Source: Aureimonas altamirensis (GTDB taxonomy: Bacteria > Pseudomonadota > Alphaproteobacteria > Rhizobiales > Rhizobiaceae). Taken from it: DNA of 64,000 nucleotides. How positions within the stretch are numbered: the stretch's first letter is position 1; every line of letters begins with the position of its first letter. The position numbers were made by a program, and so were the translations under genes. The stretch spans positions 1-64,000 of the forward strand of contig NZ_JAMQCO010000003.1 of NCBI RefSeq assembly GCF_023702225.1, given 5' to 3'. Positions 41,803 through 51,704 of the stretch are shown one piece after another. The notes beneath the pieces were generated by a model. That model searched no databases. It worked only from the letters and a program-made list of their open reading frames with translations, and was not told where the DNA came from.

Positions 41803-43212
41803 GTGAGATACGTCAGTTCGCGGGGGCAGGCCCCTCGCCTCGGTTTCGCAGATGTCCTCCTGGCCGGATTGGCCAGCGACGGCGGACTTTATGTGCCTGA
41901 AACCTGGCCGACCGTTTCCGCCGACACCGTCGAGGGCTTTGCCGGCAAACCCTATGCCGACGTTGCATTCGCAGTGCTGAAGCCTTACGTGGGCGGCGAG
42001 ATTTCCGATGCGGATTTGCGCCGCATGGTCGACGAGGCCTACGCCACGTTTCGCCACCCGGCCGTCGCGCCGCTCGTCCAGACCGACGCCGATACCTTCG
42101 TTCTGGAGCTGTTCCACGGACCGACGCTGGCGTTCAAGGACGTGGCGATGCAACTTCTGGCGCGCCTTATGGACCATGTCCTGGCGGAGCGTGGCCAGCG
42201 CGCCACCATCGTGGGCGCCACCTCGGGCGACACCGGCGGCGCAGCCATCGCCGCTTTCGCCCAGTCGGCGCGCACCGACATCTTCATCCTGTTTCCCAAG
42301 GGGCGGGTGTCCCCCGTACAGCAGCGGCAGATGACGGGACATGGCGCAGCCAATGTGCATGCCCTGGCGGTGGACGGCACCTTCGACGACTGCCAGGCCC
42401 TCGTGAAAGCCATGTTCAACGATGCCGCCTTCCGCCGAGACACGGCGTTGTCGGGCGTGAACTCCATCAACTGGGCGCGCATCATGGCCCAGATCGTCTA
42501 CTACTTCACCGCGGCGGCCAGCCTCGGCGCGCCGGGCCGCAAGATCTCGTTCACCGTGCCGACGGGCAATTTCGGCGATATCTTCGCCGGATATGCGGCC
42601 AAGCGCATGGGGCTGCCCATCGACCGGCTCGTGATCGCCACCAACGCCAACGACATCCTTGCACGCACGCTGGCGGACGGCGTCTACGAGACGCAGGGCG
42701 TCCACCCGACGACGTCGCCGTCCATGGACATCCAGGTGTCGTCCAACTTCGAGAGGCTGCTGTTCGAGGCCGGCGGCCGTGATGCGGCGCTCGTCACACG
42801 GCTGATGCAGAGCCTGTCGCAATCCGGGCGCTTCACCCTGCCGGAGGGCGTTCTTGCAGCGATCCGCGCCGAGTTCGACGCCGGGCGCGCCGACGAGGCC
42901 GCCACGGCCGAAACGATCCGCGCCGTCAACGACACACGCGCCTATCTTCTCGATCCGCATACGGCGGTTGCCGTGTCCGTTGCCGGCGCCACGCCGCATG
43001 ACGGCGTCATGGTGGTCCTGGGCACCGCCCATCCCGCGAAGTTTCCCGATGCCGTGGAAGCCGCTTCCGGTATCCGCCCCGCCCTGCCGCCGACCCACGC
43101 CGACCTGATGGAGAGGCCCGAAGTGTTCACGGTTCTCGCCAATGATGCAGCCGCCATCAAGGCATTCATCGCCGGGCGCAGCCGCGCCGCCACGATCGGG
43201 GCCGCCGCATGA
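41803..43212 (+). CDS. thrC: Threonine synthase
   Basis: A 469-residue PLP enzyme converting O-phosphohomoserine to threonine. Seen: VRYVSSRGQAPRLGFADVLL at the N-terminus, FHGPTLAFKDVAMQLLARLM near residue 110 (PLP lysine in AFKD), GATSGDTGGAAIAAF near 142, and TGNFGDIFAGYAAKRMG near 252 (phosphate loop). The start is GTG at 41803, with GGGAG eight bases upstream, matching relatives that begin MKYVS; the ATG at 41791 is less likely. The stop overlaps the next start as ATGA. Confidence 0.92.
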   Translation: MRYVSSRGQAPRLGFADVLLAGLASDGGLYVPETWPTVSADTVEGFAGKPYADVAFAVLKPYVGGEISDADLRRMVDEAYATFRHPAVAPLVQTDADTFVLELFHGPTLAFKDVAMQLLARLMDHVLAERGQRATIVGATSGDTGGAAIAAFAQSARTDIFILFPKGRVSPVQQRQMTGHGAANVHALAVDGTFDDCQALVKAMFNDAAFRRDTALSGVNSINWARIMAQIVYYFTAAASLGAPGRKISFTVPTGNFGDIFAGYAAKRMGLPIDRLVIATNANDILARTLADGVYETQGVHPTTSPSMDIQVSSNFERLLFEAGGRDAALVTRLMQSLSQSGRFTLPEGVLAAIRAEFDAGRADEAATAETIRAVNDTRAYLLDPHTAVAVSVAGATPHDGVMVVLGTAHPAKFPDAVEAASGIRPALPPTHADLMERPEVFTVLANDAAAIKAFIAGRSRAATIGAAA

Positions 43213-44522
43213 GCCGCCCGACCGTGGAGATCACCCGCCTGTCGAACGGTTTGACCATTGCGACGGACCACATGCCCAAGCTGGAAAGCGCGGCGCTGGG
43301 CATCTGGGTCAAGGCCGGCGCACGTGACGAACGCGAGAACGAGCATGGCATCGCCCATCTGCTCGAGCACATGGCCTTCAAGGGCACGGGGCAGCGCAGC
43401 GCGCGCCAGATCGCCGAAGAGATCGAAGACGTCGGCGGCGAGCTCAATGCCTCGACCAGCGTCGAGACGACCGCCTATTACGCCCGCGTCATGCGCGAGG
43501 ACGTGCCCCTTGCGGTAGACATCCTGTGCGACATCCTGCTCGACTCCCGCTTCGACGAGGACGAACTCTCGCGCGAGAAGCATGTCATCCTGCAAGAGCT
43601 TGGAGCCGCCGAGGACACGCCGGACGACATCGTCTTCGACCATTTCCAGTCCGCCGCCTTCGCCGGGCAGATCGTCGGCCGCCCCATCCTCGGCACGCGC
43701 GCCAGCGTCACCGGCTTCTCCCGGCAGGACCTTCGCGCCTATCTCGGCCGGAACTACACCCCCGACCGGATGGTCGTCTCCGCTGCGGGCGCCGTCTCGC
43801 ACCAGGACATGGTCGACCGGATTTCCGCAGCCTTCGGCGCGCTGCCCGCCGGCGCGCCGGACACCGGGACCGGCGCGCCGGCAACCTATACGGGTGGCGA
43901 CTTCCGCGAAGCGCGCGATCTTGCCGATGCCCAGATCGTGCTCGGCTTCGAAGGTCGCCCCTATTACGCCCGCGACTTCTATGCTTCGCAGGTGCTCTCG
44001 ATCATCCTCGGAGGCGGGATGTCCTCGCGGCTGTTCCAGGAGATCCGCGAGAGCCGTGGCTTGTGCTATGCCGTGTCGGCTTTCCACTGGAGCTTTTCGG
44101 ACAGCGGCATCTTCGGCGTGCACGCCGCGACCGGCGAAGAGGAACTGGCCGAACTTGCCCCCGTCATCGTCGACGAGTTGATGCGCGCCGCTTCGGGCAT
44201 CACCGAAAAGGAAGTCAACCGCGCTCGCGCGCAGATGCGCTCCAGCCTTCTCATGAGCCAGGAAAGCCCGGCCTCCCGGGCGGCCCAGATCGCCCGGCAG
44301 TTGATGTTCAAGGGCTCGCCGATCGACAATACCGAGCTTCTCGACAGGCTGGCGGCCATCTCCGCCGAGCGCCTGGCCGACCTGGCGGGCCGCACCTTCC
44401 TCGGATCCCGGCCCACGCTGGCGGCGATCGGGCCGGTCGGCCACCTGCCGTCGATCGAGGCGTTGAGCGAGCGGCTCGGCAGCCCGGGGGGCGAAGTGCC
44501 CCGCCGGGCCAGCGCGCGCTAG
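43209..44522 (+). CDS. M16-family zinc protease (mitochondrial processing peptidase-like)
   Basis: A 437-residue zinc protease, relative of the mitochondrial processing peptidase beta subunit. Seen: the inverted zinc motif HLLEH in NEHGIAHLLEHMAFKGTGQR (about residue 50), the third metal Glu about 75 residues on in REKHVILQELGAAEDTPDD, and YTPDRMVVSAAGAVSH near 185. Substrates in bacteria are poorly known. Its start overlaps the thrC stop by four bases, so translation is coupled; the thrC-M16 pairing is conserved in Rhizobiales. Confidence 0.9.
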   Translation: MSRPTVEITRLSNGLTIATDHMPKLESAALGIWVKAGARDERENEHGIAHLLEHMAFKGTGQRSARQIAEEIEDVGGELNASTSVETTAYYARVMREDVPLAVDILCDILLDSRFDEDELSREKHVILQELGAAEDTPDDIVFDHFQSAAFAGQIVGRPILGTRASVTGFSRQDLRAYLGRNYTPDRMVVSAAGAVSHQDMVDRISAAFGALPAGAPDTGTGAPATYTGGDFREARDLADAQIVLGFEGRPYYARDFYASQVLSIILGGGMSSRLFQEIRESRGLCYAVSAFHWSFSDSGIFGVHAATGEEELAELAPVIVDELMRAASGITEKEVNRARAQMRSSLLMSQESPASRAAQIARQLMFKGSPIDNTELLDRLAAISAERLADLAGRTFLGSRPTLAAIGPVGHLPSIEALSERLGSPGGEVPRRASAR

Positions 44523-44588
44523 AGCCCGTCGGTATCGACAGTTCGATCAGGCAGGGCATCGCGCGCAAGGAGCTGGAGCGGGTCGGTT

Positions 44589-45206
44589 ATGGCGTTTCTC
44601 GACTGGCTTTCCCGTGTCACGGCCCCCCGGCTGGAGGGCGACGGCCTCGTCCTGCGCCTTCCCGAAATCCGCGACTATCCGGCCTGGGCCCAGCTAAGAC
44701 AGGAAAGCCAGGGGTTTCTGGCGCCGTGGGAGCCGGCCTGGAGCGACGACGAGTTGAGCCGGAACGCCTACAGGGAGCGGTTGTCCCGCTATCGCAGCGA
44801 GGCGCGGGAGCGCACGGCCTATAATTTCTTCGTTTTCGGAGATGGTGGCGCCACGCTTTACGGTGGACTTTCCATCGGCCTCATCCGGCGGGGCGTTGCC
44901 CAGTCGGGCACGCTCGGCTACTGGATGGGGGAACGCCACGCCGGGCGCGGCCATATGTCCGCCGCGGTGCGGCTGGTGAGTATTTACGCGTTCGATGTCG
45001 AGGGCCTGCATCGGCTGGAAGCCGCCTGCCTGCCATCGAACGAAAGATCGAGCCGGCTGCTCGAAAGGGCAGGTTTCCGGCAAGAGGGCTATTTGAGAAA
45101 ATACCTGAAGATTGCTGGCGAGTGGGAAGACCATAATCTTTACTCCCTCCTTGCCGAAGATTGGTCGCGTTCGCGGCGCATGGGTCGCGATGCCGACCGC
45201 CATTGA
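44589..45206 (+). CDS. GNAT-family N-acetyltransferase (RimJ-like)
   Basis: A 205-residue acetyltransferase. Seen: LRLPEIRDYPAWAQLRQESQ near residue 22, GYWMGERHAGRGHMSAAVRL near 110 (acetyl-CoA loop), and RLEAACLPSNERSSRLLERA then GFRQEGYLRKYLKIAGEWED near 140-165, as in ribosomal protein alanine acetyltransferases of the RimJ/RimL group. The target is unknown. It follows the M16 gene by 66 bases and precedes the EAL gene, an arrangement common in Rhizobiales. Confidence 0.85.
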   Translation: MAFLDWLSRVTAPRLEGDGLVLRLPEIRDYPAWAQLRQESQGFLAPWEPAWSDDELSRNAYRERLSRYRSEARERTAYNFFVFGDGGATLYGGLSIGLIRRGVAQSGTLGYWMGERHAGRGHMSAAVRLVSIYAFDVEGLHRLEAACLPSNERSSRLLERAGFRQEGYLRKYLKIAGEWEDHNLYSLLAEDWSRSRRMGRDADRH

Positions 45207-45291
45207 GTCCTGCCTGCTGCCCGGGCGTGCGGCAGCAAGCCGCCGTACAGGGATTGGAGAAGACGCAAGTGAGCCACCGAGAGCCTTCGTT

Positions 45292-48207
45292 GTGATCACC
45301 GGCCTCCTTGCCCGCCGCGCTGCGCTGCACGTCGTTGCCGCAATGTTTGCCCTGCTGGCCGTCATGGGCGTCGCCCAGGCGCTCGAGCCGGTCGGCATCG
45401 GCCGCGACACCGTGGCCGTGGACCTGATGCCGGCGGTGGAACTGCATCGCGGCAGCGGCAACAACTTCCAGGTTTCCACGGTGCCGGGGGCCGACGGCAT
45501 CGTCCGCCGCATCGAGGTGGAATCAGTGTCCGCCAATCCGTCCGGCAACTGGGCCGTCTTTTCGCTTGCCAACAATGCCGACACGCAGATCGACAGGCTG
45601 GTCGTCGCCCCGCACTTTAAGCTGGCCGGCTCGGGCGTCGTCTGGCCCGATCTCGGCTCCCGGCGGATCGCCGCCATCACCCCGTCGGAGGGGTTCGCGC
45701 TCGATCGACAGGAAAGCTCGGAGGCCGACCTGTTTCTGGTGACGCTGGACCCCGGCTCGGTCATCACCTTCGTGGCAGAACTGTCGTCCGACAGGCTTCC
45801 GGAAATCCGCCTGTGGGAGCCGAACGCCTACAAGGATACCGTCAACGCGTTCACCCTGTATCGCGGCATCGTCCTCGGTATCGCCGGCCTGCTCGCCGTG
45901 TTCCTGACCATTCTGTTCGTGGTGAAGGGCTCTGCCGTCTTCCCCGCGACGGCCGCCCTGGCCTGGGCCGTCCTGGCCTATATCTGCATCGACTTCGACT
46001 TCTGGCAGAAGCTGGTCCCCATCCAGCCGGGGCAGGAGCGATTATGGCGTGCCGGCACCGAAGTGGCGATCGCCTTTACGCTGGTCGTCTTCCTCTACGC
46101 CTATCTCAACCTCAACCGATGGCATCGCGCGCTCTCGGCCTTTACGCTGATATGGCTGTGCGGCCTCGGCGGCCTCGGCGTGCTGGCCGCATTCGAGCCG
46201 GCCATCGCATCGGGCGTCGCCCGCATGTCCATGGTTGCCATCGCCGCCATCGGCGCGGTTCTCATACTTGCGCTGGCTATCAAGGGCTACGACAGGGCAG
46301 TGATGCTGATCCCCACCTGGGCGCTCGTCTGCGGCTGGCTCGTCGCCGCCGCCATGACCGTGCAGGGAGGCATCGACAACGATATCGTCCAATCGGCCCT
46401 CGGCGGGGGGCTGGTGCTGATCGTGCTGCTGTTCGGGTTCACCGTCATGCAGCATGCATTCGCAGGCGGAACAGTCTCGGCCGGGCCCATATCGGACATG
46501 GAGCGTCGTTCGCTGGCGCTGTCGGGCACCGGCGACGCCATCTGGGATTGGGACGTCACGCGCGACCGCATCTATGTCGGCGCGGAAGCGGAAGAGGCCG
46601 CCGGCCTTCCCATCCGCACCATGAACGGGCCCGCTCGCGATTGGCTTCCCATCCTCCACCCGGACGACAGGGACAGGTTCAAGGCCACGCTCGACGCCGT
46701 GATCGAGCACAGGCGCGGCCGCATCTCGCAGGATTTCCGCGTCCGCGGCGATGATGGCCACTATCACTGGATGAACCTGCACTCGCGCCCCGTCCTCGGC
46801 AGCGACGGCGAGGTGGTGCGCTGCGTCGGGACGCTGAAGGACGTCACGGGCCGCCGCAAGTCCGAAGAACGGCTGTTGCATGACGCGCTGCACGACCAGT
46901 TGACCGGGTTGCCCAACCGCGAATTGCTGCTGGACCGGCTGGACGCCCTCGCCGCGCTGATCGGCTGCCAGATCGAGATGCGCCCCACCGTCTTCGTCAT
47001 CGACCTCGACGATTTCGGCCGCATCAACGAAGCCTATGGCGTAGTCACGGGCGATACCGTGCTGCTGACCGTGGCGCGGCGCCTGCGGCGTGTCCTGAAA
47101 CCGCAGGATTCGCTTGCGCGGCTCGACGCCGACCGCTTTGCCATCATCCTCAACTCGCGCACCGACATCGCCGAGGTCGCGGCCTTCGCCGAGTTCCTGC
47201 GCGGCGTCATCCGTGCGCCGATCGGCTTTACCGATACGGAAATCGGACTGACGGGATCGATCGGCCTGACGGGCTGGACCGAAGGGGCCGGCGCGGAAGA
47301 ACTCTTGAAGGAAGCCGAGCTGGCCATGTACGAGGCCAAGCGCCTCGGCGGCGACCGGATCGAGCCGTTCAGGCCGTCGTTCAAGACGGTCGGCTCCGGC
47401 CGCATGGAACTGGAGGCGGATCTGCGCCGCGCCTTCGCCCGGCATGAGCTGCATGTCTACTTCCAGCCCGTGATCCGCGTGAAGGACGGCACGACAGCCG
47501 GTTTCGAGGCCGTGTTGCGCTGGGAACATCCCAAGCGAGGCCTTGTGCCCCTGGGGGAACTGGTGCCCGTGGCAGAGGCGAGCGGCCAGTTAGACGCGCT
47601 GTGCCAGCTCGTACTGGACGAAGCGGCGCGCCGCCTGAGCGACTGGCAGCGCATCGCCGGCTACTCCAACCTGTTCGTCTGCGTGGACATTCTCAGCGGT
47701 AGCCTTCTGCGTCAGGATCTCGTCAACGACGTGAACCTCGTACTGAAGCGCTACAAGATCGCACCCGAGACGTTGCGCCTCGAGATGACGGAAGCAAGCG
47801 TCATGGCCAACCCGGAGCGGACGGCGCGTGTACTGGAGCGCCTGCGCAAGATGGAGGTCGGGCTGACGCTGGACGAGTTCGGCTCGGGCCGCTCGTCGCT
47901 TTCGGACCTCATGCGCTTCCAGTTCGACGCGGTGAAGATCGATCGCAGCTTCCTGCGCGGCGATCGGCGCGAAGAGCGCCTGATGATCTACCACTCCATC
48001 ATCGCCATGGCACACGATCTCGGACTGACGGTTATAGCCGAAGGCGTCGAGAATACGGCCGACGCGGAGAAGATCCGCCAGTTCAAATGCGACTATATCC
48101 AGAGTCGCATGCATTCGCCTGCCGTATCGGCGGAAGAGGCCCGCCGCCGCCTGCAGGATCGGAACGGTCAGAAAAAGGTGATATCGAAGATACGGCGCAC
48201 GGCCTGA
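45292..48207 (+). CDS. Membrane-bound PAS-GGDEF-EAL protein with degenerate catalytic motifs
   Basis: A signalling protein of about 971 residues. Layout: signal anchor (LHVVAAMFALLAVMGVAQ), a periplasmic beta-rich domain (about 35-185), seven or so membrane helices (7TMR-DISM-like, about 190-400), a PAS domain (about 405-520), a GGDEF-like domain (about 525-690) and EAL (about 705-955). The GGDEF signature reads VTGDT, so no cyclase activity is expected. The EAL domain keeps EAVLR, KIDRSF and VIAEGVEN, but the DDFGTG loop is DEFGSG, so phosphodiesterase activity is doubtful. It may act as a c-di-GMP sensor. The start is probably GTG 45292; earlier in-frame ATGs lie inside the GNAT gene. Confidence 0.82.
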   Translation: MITGLLARRAALHVVAAMFALLAVMGVAQALEPVGIGRDTVAVDLMPAVELHRGSGNNFQVSTVPGADGIVRRIEVESVSANPSGNWAVFSLANNADTQIDRLVVAPHFKLAGSGVVWPDLGSRRIAAITPSEGFALDRQESSEADLFLVTLDPGSVITFVAELSSDRLPEIRLWEPNAYKDTVNAFTLYRGIVLGIAGLLAVFLTILFVVKGSAVFPATAALAWAVLAYICIDFDFWQKLVPIQPGQERLWRAGTEVAIAFTLVVFLYAYLNLNRWHRALSAFTLIWLCGLGGLGVLAAFEPAIASGVARMSMVAIAAIGAVLILALAIKGYDRAVMLIPTWALVCGWLVAAAMTVQGGIDNDIVQSALGGGLVLIVLLFGFTVMQHAFAGGTVSAGPISDMERRSLALSGTGDAIWDWDVTRDRIYVGAEAEEAAGLPIRTMNGPARDWLPILHPDDRDRFKATLDAVIEHRRGRISQDFRVRGDDGHYHWMNLHSRPVLGSDGEVVRCVGTLKDVTGRRKSEERLLHDALHDQLTGLPNRELLLDRLDALAALIGCQIEMRPTVFVIDLDDFGRINEAYGVVTGDTVLLTVARRLRRVLKPQDSLARLDADRFAIILNSRTDIAEVAAFAEFLRGVIRAPIGFTDTEIGLTGSIGLTGWTEGAGAEELLKEAELAMYEAKRLGGDRIEPFRPSFKTVGSGRMELEADLRRAFARHELHVYFQPVIRVKDGTTAGFEAVLRWEHPKRGLVPLGELVPVAEASGQLDALCQLVLDEAARRLSDWQRIAGYSNLFVCVDILSGSLLRQDLVNDVNLVLKRYKIAPETLRLEMTEASVMANPERTARVLERLRKMEVGLTLDEFGSGRSSLSDLMRFQFDAVKIDRSFLRGDRREERLMIYHSIIAMAHDLGLTVIAEGVENTADAEKIRQFKCDYIQSRMHSPAVSAEEARRRLQDRNGQKKVISKIRRTA

Positions 48208-48236
48208 CGCCTCCAGCCGGTCGGCGGCATCGCCGC

Positions 48237-48845
48237 TCAGGCGTGGCCGGCCTCGCTGGCCAGGAATGTCGGGTCTATGCCCATGATGCCGAGCGCCTTC
48301 ACATATCTGCTTTCGGGCCGGGTGGCGAAGACGATCTCGAAGTCGGCCGGGCAAGTCAGCCAGCCATTGGAAGCGATCTCGCTTTCGAGCTGGCCGGCGG
48401 ACCAGCCGGCATAGCCGAGCACCATCATGGCCGAACGCGGGCCGATGCCGCTGGAAATGGCTTTCAGGATGTCCATGGTCGGCGTCAGGCAGATGCCGCC
48501 ATCCACCGGCACGGTGGACTCGGAATCGTAGTCATTGGAATGCAGCACGAAGCCACGGCCGCTTTCCACCGGGCCGCCGACGCCCACCATGATGTCACGC
48601 CCCTGCTCGGGCAGGCGGATCTCGTCGGGGCTGGAGACGATGTCCAGCTGCGCCATCAGGGCCGGAAAACTCATCGGTTGGGGCTTGTTGATCACGAAGC
48701 CCATGGCGCCGCTGGCCGAATGCGCGCAGACATAGACCACGCTCTTGGCGAAGCGCTCATCCTGCATGCCGGGCATGGCGATCAGGAAGAACCCTTCCAG
48801 TGAAGTGGTCTCGGGTGTCGGGCCGGGGGTTCGCTTGCTTTCCAT
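48237..48845 (-). CDS. YqgE/AlgH family protein (UPF0301)
   Basis: A 202-residue cytoplasmic protein. Seen: GFFLIAMPGMQDERFAKSVV near residue 19, YVCAHSASGAMGFVINKP near 38, GGPVESGRGFVLHS near 90, and MMVLGYAGWSAGQLESEIAS near 135, all family hallmarks. AlgH/YqgE proteins are widespread; the molecular role is unknown, although a link to alginate regulation was proposed in Pseudomonas. The ATG at 48845 lies 24 bases from the start of the divergent DsbD-alpha gene, so the two promoters overlap. Confidence 0.87.
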   Translation of the reverse strand: MESKRTPGPTPETTSLEGFFLIAMPGMQDERFAKSVVYVCAHSASGAMGFVINKPQPMSFPALMAQLDIVSSPDEIRLPEQGRDIMVGVGGPVESGRGFVLHSNDYDSESTVPVDGGICLTPTMDILKAISSGIGPRSAMMVLGYAGWSAGQLESEIASNGWLTCPADFEIVFATRPESRYVKALGIMGIDPTFLASEAGHA

Positions 48846-48869
48846 GCCGAGGAAGATAATGAAGATGCC

Positions 48870-49688
48870 ATGAAATTTCACCTGCCCACCGCGCTGCTTT
48901 TTGCGCTGTTCGCGATTTCGCATCCATCGGTTGCGGCGGCTGAAGGAAGCACAATCCAGGCGGAAGGTGCAACGCTTCGACTCCTGGCCACCGGGCCGGA
49001 TGAGGACGGGCTCGTTCGCGGTGCGCTGGCCGTGGATCTGAAGCCCGGCTGGAAGACCTACTGGCTCGCGCCGGGCGAGGCCGGCTTGGTCCCCGTTCTC
49101 GATTTTTCGGCCAGCGACGGGCTCGATGGCGCACCCAGCCTGGGGTTTCCCGTTCCGCATGTCGTCGATGACGGGTTTTCCTCGTCGAACGTCTATTCGG
49201 AGCCCATGGCCATCACCTTCACGGCGCGTGCGAGCGGCGCCTCTCCCCGGCTGGATCTCGCCCTGACGATCGGCCTGTGCGAAACCATATGCATACCCGT
49301 CCAGGCGAGGCTCCGGCGCGACCTGACGGACAAGGCGACGCTTGGTGAAATGGCGCAGGTTCATGCCGCCGAGGCCGCACTGCCGGACGTCGCATCCGAC
49401 CGGTTCGAGGCGCGGATCGATGGCAAGACACTTGTCGTCACCCTGCCGCCCGACGTTGCCGCCGGGCCGGTCGCCCTGTTTGTCGCCGGCCCTCCCGGCT
49501 GGGAGTTCGGCCCGGCACGGGGGCGGTCAACCATGGATCGTGTATCCGCCGTGGAGGCGCCCATCCTGCGCGCTCCGAAGGATGCCGCAGGCGGAATCCA
49601 AGCGGACATCCTGCTGGCCGCCGGCGAGTACGCCCGCTTTCGACACGCCAATCCGATCGCCATCTCATCACATGGTGCGCCGCGATAA
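48870..49688 (+). CDS. Periplasmic DsbD-alpha domain protein
   Basis: A 272-residue exported protein: signal peptide (LLFALFAISHPSVAAA, cleavage near residue 24) and one DsbD N-terminal (alpha, PF11412-type) domain with LKPGWKTYWLAPGEAG near residue 56 and the Cys pair in LTIGLCETICIPVQAR near 135. The domain normally receives electrons from the DsbD membrane part; that part and the C-terminal thioredoxin domain are absent here, so a separate partner is needed. It may reduce periplasmic proteins or copper-site thiols. Partner genes are not visible. Confidence 0.8.
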   Translation: MKFHLPTALLFALFAISHPSVAAAEGSTIQAEGATLRLLATGPDEDGLVRGALAVDLKPGWKTYWLAPGEAGLVPVLDFSASDGLDGAPSLGFPVPHVVDDGFSSSNVYSEPMAITFTARASGASPRLDLALTIGLCETICIPVQARLRRDLTDKATLGEMAQVHAAEAALPDVASDRFEARIDGKTLVVTLPPDVAAGPVALFVAGPPGWEFGPARGRSTMDRVSAVEAPILRAPKDAAGGIQADILLAAGEYARFRHANPIAISSHGAPR

Positions 49689-49768
49689 ACGTATCGACAT
49701 CGCGGCAAAGATGGATAAGTTCCCTAACCTATCCGCCGGCACCGTCCGGCCAAAAAGGAATGCGCATC

Positions 49769-50254
49769 ATGACGATCAAGGTCGGCGACCATCTTCCACA
49801 GGCGACGTTTCGCGTAAAGACCGAGGACGGGCCGAAGCCCGTAACGGTAGATGAGGTCTTCAAGGGCAAGAAGGTCGTGCTGTTCGGCGTGCCGGGTGCG
49901 TTTACGCCCACATGCTCGATGAACCACCTGCCGGGTTACCTCGAACTCAACGACGAGATTCGCGCCAAGGGCGTCGATACGATCGCCGTCGTGGCGGTCA
50001 ACGATCCCTTCGTGATGGGCGCCTGGCAGAGGGCGACGGACGCGGGCGACCGTATCCTCTTCCTGGCAGATGGCAGCGCCGAATTCGCCAGGGCGGCCGG
50101 GCTCGACATCGATCTTTCGGGCGCGGGCCTCGGCACGCGCTCCAAGCGCTATTCGATGATCGTCGAGGACGGCGTCGTGAAGGCACTGCACATCGAGGAA
50201 GCCCCCGGCCAGGCGGAAGCCTCCGCCGCCGGCGCCATCCTCGCCGAGCTGTAG
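49769..50254 (+). CDS. Peroxiredoxin (Prx5, glutaredoxin-dependent type)
   Basis: A 161-residue thiol peroxidase reducing H2O2 and organic peroxides. Seen: KVVLFGVPGAFTPTCSMNHL near residue 36 with the peroxidatic Cys in PTCS, AVVAVNDPFVMGAWQRA near 75, and SKRYSMIVEDGVVKALHIEE near 125. Length and motifs match the atypical two-Cys/one-Cys Prx5 group. The ATG at 49769 has AAGGAA eight bases upstream; an ATG at 49760 is an alternative. Convergent with rnhA. Confidence 0.9.
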   Translation: MTIKVGDHLPQATFRVKTEDGPKPVTVDEVFKGKKVVLFGVPGAFTPTCSMNHLPGYLELNDEIRAKGVDTIAVVAVNDPFVMGAWQRATDAGDRILFLADGSAEFARAAGLDIDLSGAGLGTRSKRYSMIVEDGVVKALHIEEAPGQAEASAAGAILAEL

Positions 50255-50262
50255 GGCTGTCG

Positions 50263-50727
50263 CTAGACGCTTTGCGCAGGGACGGCGCGGCCCTTGAAGG
50301 GGGCCATGCCCTCCCGTGCAAGTTCGTCTGCCCGCTCGTTCAGCTCATGGCCGGCATGTCCCTTCACCCAATGGAAGGCCACGTCGTGCCGCAGGCGCTG
50401 GGCATCCAGTTCCTGCCAGAGCTCGGCATTCTTGACCGGCTTCTTGTCGGCGGTCTTCCAGCCGTTGCGCTTCCAGCCATGGATCCATTTCGAGATTCCG
50501 TCGCGCAGATATTGCGAGTCGGAATGCAGATCGACGGCCGAAGGACGGTTCAGCGCCTCCAGCGCCCGGATAGCGGCCATCAGCTCCATACGGTTGTTCG
50601 TCGTCGGTGTCTCTCCGCCTTTCAACTCCTTGCGCGCATCGCCGTACAGCAGGATCGCGCCCCAGCCGCCGGGGCCGGGGTTACCGGAGCAGGCGCCGTC
50701 GGTGTAGATCTCGACCCGCTTGGTCAT
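50263..50727 (-). CDS. rnhA: Ribonuclease HI
   Basis: A 154-residue enzyme cutting RNA in RNA-DNA hybrids. Catalytic residues seen: Asp in [20 protein letters not shown] (about residue 9), Glu in [14 protein letters not shown] (about 47), Asp in [19 protein letters not shown] (about 69), and the fourth Asp in [12 protein letters not shown] (about 133). Its start overlaps the thrB stop as ATGA, so it is translated with thrB. It closes the ispH-thrB-rnhA unit, an order conserved in Rhizobiales. Confidence 0.95.
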   Translation of the reverse strand: MTKRVEIYTDGACSGNPGPGGWGAILLYGDARKELKGGETPTTNNRMELMAAIRALEALNRPSAVDLHSDSQYLRDGISKWIHGWKRNGWKTADKKPVKNAELWQELDAQRLRHDVAFHWVKGHAGHELNERADELAREGMAPFKGRAVPAQSV

Positions 50728-51704
50728 GACTGCATCGCATCCTTCATAAAACCAAGATCGGCCGGGCTTTTCACCTGCCGATAGAATCTGTTCTTGCGCA
50801 GATATTCCTTCGGGTCCTTTTTGGTTACGAAGGATGTATCCGGAATGTGGATCCAGTCGTAGAGGCGCGTCAGCATGAAACGCATCGCCGCGCCCCGCGC
50901 AAGCACGGGAAGAGCGGCGATCTCGGCGTCACCCAGCGGGCGCACGGCGTCATAGCCTTCCAGAAGGGCCTGTCCCTTGGTGATGTTGTAGGCGCCATCG
51001 GCCTCGAAGCACCATGCGCCAAGGCAGATCGCGATGTCGTAGGCCAGAAGGTCGTTGCAGGCGAAATAGAAGTCGATCAGCCCGGAAAGCTGCCCGTCCA
51101 GAAAGAAGACGTTGTCGTTGAACAGGTCGGCGTGGATGACGCCGGATGGCAGGCCGCGCGGCCAGTTGGCTTCCAGGAATGCCAGCTCGGCCTCGATCTC
51201 GGCGGACAGCCCCGCCTGAACGGCCTCCACGCGCGTGCCGCACCCCTCGTAGAGTGGCCGCCATGCATCGACGGTAAGGGCATTGCGCCGCCGCGGCGCG
51301 AAGCCCTCTCCCGCTTTGTGCATGCCCGCCAGGGACGCCCCCACCTGCCGCGCATGGCCTACGGTCGGCCGGCGCGTCCACATGCCCTCCAGGAAGGTGA
51401 ACAACGCTGCCGGACGACCGGCCAGTTCACCCAGGGCTTCGCCTTCGCGCGGCTGCACCGGCAGCGGACAGGACAGGCCCTTGGCGGCCAGATGCTCCAT
51501 GAGGCCGATGAAGAACGGCAGGTCGTTGCGGTCCACCCGCTTCTCGTACAGCGTCAGGATGAAGGTGCCGCCCTCGGCGCGCAGCAGGAAGTTGGAGTTC
51601 TCGACGCCTTCGGCGATTCCCTTGTAGGACAGGAGACGACCAAGATCGTAGCGCTGCAGGAAAGCGGCCAGTTCCGTTTCCGCGACTTCGGTATAGACTG
51701 CCAT
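50724..51704 (-). CDS. thrB: Homoserine kinase (APH-like type)
   Basis: A 326-residue kinase phosphorylating homoserine, the step before threonine synthase. It belongs to the aminoglycoside-phosphotransferase-like branch used by Alphaproteobacteria rather than the GHMP type. Seen: [20 protein letters not shown] near residue 27, the catalytic loop [20 protein letters not shown] near 190 (HxDxxxxN), and [20 protein letters not shown] near 213. The start codon directly follows the ispH stop. Confidence 0.93.
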   Translation of the reverse strand: MAVYTEVAETELAAFLQRYDLGRLLSYKGIAEGVENSNFLLRAEGGTFILTLYEKRVDRNDLPFFIGLMEHLAAKGLSCPLPVQPREGEALGELAGRPAALFTFLEGMWTRRPTVGHARQVGASLAGMHKAGEGFAPRRRNALTVDAWRPLYEGCGTRVEAVQAGLSAEIEAELAFLEANWPRGLPSGVIHADLFNDNVFFLDGQLSGLIDFYFACNDLLAYDIAICLGAWCFEADGAYNITKGQALLEGYDAVRPLGDAEIAALPVLARGAAMRFMLTRLYDWIHIPDTSFVTKKDPKEYLRKNRFYRQVKSPADLGFMKDAMQS

